A stretch of 6,227 bases of DNA, taken from assembly GCA_035562355.1 (NCBI GenBank), contig DATMXU010000098.1:1-6227 (forward strand), given 5' to 3'. This DNA is from Pseudoflavonifractor sp035562355. GTDB taxonomy: Bacteria > Bacillota > Clostridia > Oscillospirales > Oscillospiraceae. Each line of letters starts with the position of its first letter. Within the stretch, counting starts at the first letter, position 1. A model generated the notes under the pieces. The model searched no databases, was not told the origin of the DNA, and was given only the letters and a program-made list of their open reading frames with translations. Below, piece after piece: positions 5,094 through 6,227 of the stretch. The translations under genes and the position numbers were made by a program.

Positions 5094-5249
5094 GTGAGCG
5101 GCGAACACAAGATGAAGGGCAACAAGCAAAAGAAACAGCAGGATGGGAAGTTTCATTCCAAGAACATCAAGCACGATCCGCAGGCTGAGAGCGCCCGCGC
5201 CAAATTCGGTCTGAACTCCATCTCCGACGGCGAGCGCAAGGGCGGATGA
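5094..5249 (+). CDS. Small basic protein, 51 aa (possibly CPC_1213-like), GTG start
   Basis: A GTG at 5094 is preceded by the ribosome binding site GGTGAG (5084-5089), and the frame ends at TGA 5247-5249. The ATG overlapping it at 5092 is followed at once by TGA. The alternative in-frame ATG at 5112 lacks a comparable site. The 51-aa product is strongly hydrophilic and basic: a Lys/Gln/Asn/His-rich start (KQKKQQDGKFHSKN, 11-24), then IKHDPQAESARAKFGLN (25-41). It resembles, from memory, the small clostridial CPC_1213 family, whose function is unknown; treat that name as tentative. No cysteine or tryptophan and high charge also recall small spore-core proteins. It follows the HMA-like gene by 9 bp and is likely co-transcribed with it. 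Confidence 0.7.
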   Translation: MSGEHKMKGNKQKKQQDGKFHSKNIKHDPQAESARAKFGLNSISDGERKGG

Positions 5250-5299
5250 GCCGTTTATGCCTATGAAAAAAGCCCGGGCAGGGCGAAGGGGGACATCCT

Positions 5300-5752
5300 T
5301 TGGACAGGGATAGATTGATCCAGCAGGTAAAAAGCGAGTACGCCCGCCTGGCCGGGCTTGCCGGCGGCGCGCATATCACAGACCATTCCTATGGCAGCAT
5401 ACCGCCTGAGGCGCACTACGAGCGGGTCCTGGAGAAGGCCATCCGGGATATCTCGGCCGGAAGGTACGACGACTGCGCCTCCGGCCTTCAGGTGGTGGAG
5501 CGAATCACCAACCACAAGACGAAGGTCCAGCGCATCCAGGACAACATCGAAGCCACGCTGCACAATATGGAGGCCGCCGAGGAGTTGCGTACCCTGACCT
5601 CCGATAGCAAGGAGGCCCTGCGCCTGGAGGCCGAGAACGAGCGGCGGGCCGAGGTCATTCCGGGGATGATCCGCGAGATGAGAGAGGCGCGGGCCCGCGA
5701 GGAGCTGGCCGCCGACAGCCCCAACGTCATCGGCGGCGGCGGAAACGGGTAA
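5300..5752 (+). CDS. Unrecognised 150-aa helical protein, TTG start
   Basis: The frame ends at TAA 5750-5752. No ATG lies in a sensible place. TTG 5300 has a strong site, AAGGGGG (about 5286-5292), seven bases upstream, so a TTG start is likely. The product is soluble and acidic-basic mixed. Residues 1-20 look helical. A Gly/His-rich turn follows (GGAHITDHSYGSIPPEAHY, 22-40). Residues about 40-137 are mostly helical, with a probable coiled coil at 90-135 that is rich in Glu, Arg and Ala. The tail is Gly-rich (GGGGNG). Only one cysteine (Cys59) is present. I do not recognise the family. It follows the 51-aa gene by 50 bp with no clear promoter or terminator between them, so readthrough is possible. 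Confidence 0.78.
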   Translation: MDRDRLIQQVKSEYARLAGLAGGAHITDHSYGSIPPEAHYERVLEKAIRDISAGRYDDCASGLQVVERITNHKTKVQRIQDNIEATLHNMEAAEELRTLTSDSKEALRLEAENERRAEVIPGMIREMREARAREELAADSPNVIGGGGNG

Positions 5753-5825
5753 GCCTTACCCGCTCACTTTTCCCCGCCTCTTGCATGTTTTTCCATTCTC
5801 CGGGCACACTGAGGGCGAGGTGATC

Positions 5826-5987
5826 ATGATGTCCTATGTCAGTCCCGCGCTCCACGCCCAATTTGAGTCCCTTCCCATCGACTTAAAAAATGAGATACTG
5901 TCCCGCAACATCAGGCTGGAGAACCTCAACGACCTCATCTCCGTGCTGGAGCGCATCGTATCCGAAGGCGAAAAACAGCCGCCCTGA
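5826..5987 (+). CDS. Unrecognised 53-aa small protein
   Basis: Tandem ATGs at 5826 and 5829 follow a GAGG at 5817-5820. Either start is possible, giving 53 or 52 residues. An in-frame ATG at 5781 is unlikely because it lacks a binding site. The product, from SYVSPALHAQFESLP through LKNEILSRNIRLENL to LISVLERIVSEGE, is predicted as two amphipathic helices with a short turn, without cysteines or membrane segments. It looks like a small helical hairpin or adaptor. The terminator stem overlaps its stop codon. Good ribosome binding site, clean amphipathic pattern and dedicated terminator support it being a real gene; the function is unknown. Confidence 0.72.
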   Translation: MMSYVSPALHAQFESLPIDLKNEILSRNIRLENLNDLISVLERIVSEGEKQPP

Positions 5988-6003
5988 CCGGGGCGGCCTT
6001 TTT
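5978..6003 (+). terminator. Intrinsic terminator overlapping the end of the 53-aa gene
   Basis: GCCGCCC (5978-5984) pairs with GGGCGGC (5991-5997) around a 6-nt loop and is followed by CTTTTT (T5 at 5999-6003). The TGA stop of the upstream gene lies in the loop. Confidence 0.88.
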
Positions 6004-6086
6004 CTGCCCGGGCGGGTTCATGACGCAGTCCCTAGGGGCTGTCTCCTCAGGCCAAAGGCGCGGCAGGAGGGGGCGCGGATCTCTGA

Positions 6087-6119
6087 ACGCAGGCAGTACC
6101 CGTTATCCAATGCCTGCGT
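6087..6119 (+). repeat. 9-bp inverted repeat upstream of the last gene
   Basis: ACGCAGGCA (6087-6095) and TGCCTGCGT (6111-6119) are perfect complements around a 15-bp spacer, ending 26 bp before the next ATG. It may be an operator or a leader stem. The rest of 6004-6130 shows no gene or clear promoter. Confidence 0.5.
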
Positions 6120-6145
6120 ATGATGGTGTAGAGGAGGTTTCCGAT

Positions 6146-6227
6146 ATGCCAAGAAATCCTTTATGTTTCATATTTCCCTGGCTCTGCGGCCCGCCTCGTC
6201 CTCCCAGGCCGCCGTGGCCCCCGGGCC
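6146..6227 (+). CDS. N-terminus of a Pro/Gly-rich, possibly collagen-like protein (3' truncated)
   Basis: ATG 6146 follows an excellent ribosome binding site, GAGGAGG (6131-6137), and the frame stays open to the window edge (27 complete codons). The peptide starts MPRNPLCFIFPWLCG and continues as PPRPPRPPWPPG. A short hydrophobic segment with two cysteines (Cys7, Cys14) runs into a Pro-rich tract. Such starts are seen in collagen-like and other low-complexity surface or spore-coat proteins of Clostridia, but Gly-X-Y repeats themselves are not yet visible. The short hydrophobic stretch lacks the basic-core-AXA layout of a normal signal peptide. The call as a gene is fairly sure from the binding site; the collagen-like label is a guess. 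Confidence 0.55.
   Translation, partial: MPRNPLCFIFPWLCGPPRPPRPPWPPG

Noticed and set aside
1..6227. tRNA, rRNA or known riboswitch
   Set aside because: No cloverleaf, rRNA-like segment or recognisable riboswitch core was seen on either strand by eye.

Overview
The window looks like chromosomal DNA from a GC-rich, anaerobic, probably spore-forming member of the Clostridia. The closest fit is the Oscillospiraceae (Flavonifractor/Intestinimonas-like). The reasons are GC-rich codon use with strong GGAGG-type ribosome binding sites, TTG and GTG starts, a class I (anaerobe-type) hybrid cluster protein, and small genes of clostridial type. This placement is inference, not a database result. Every gene I can support is on the + strand.

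Layout. (1) 1-552 is the C-terminal part of an alpha/beta-hydrolase-like protein of the DUF2974/Mbeg1-like family, cut by the left edge. (2) 667-1341 encodes a Crp/Fnr-family regulator. (3) 1342-1471 is a 130-bp control region with a 6-N4-6 dyad (CGTAAC-N4-GTTACG) and a second 7-bp inverted repeat close to the hcp start. (4) 1472-3313 is hcp, with all seven hybrid-cluster ligands and an added C-terminal CxxC (DUF1858-type) domain, followed by a strong intrinsic terminator. (5) 3381-3986 and 3990-4547 are a tight pair: an unrecognised 201-aa protein with an internally duplicated His/Trp/Glu motif, and a hemerythrin-domain protein. (6) 4548-4844 is a non-coding block dominated by a 233-bp MITE-like element with 44-bp terminal inverted repeats (40/44 identical) and nested hairpins. 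(7) 4845-5987 holds four small genes: an HMA-fold protein lacking CxxC, a 51-aa basic protein, a 150-aa helical protein and a 53-aa protein. A terminator follows. A forespore-type (sigma-G-like) promoter may precede the first. (8) 6146-end is the start of a Pro/Gly-rich, possibly collagen-like protein, preceded by a 9-bp inverted repeat.

How the genes may work together. The regulator, hcp, the unknown protein and the hemerythrin make a plausible nitrosative/oxidative-stress module. Hcp handles NO and related nitrogen species, hemerythrin-type di-iron proteins bind O2 or NO, and Crp/Fnr regulators next to hcp (the HcpR type) commonly control it. The dyad lies exactly where a class II Crp/Fnr activator would sit (-41.5) relative to a weak -10 candidate. 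The right-hand small genes look unrelated and may be linked to sporulation.
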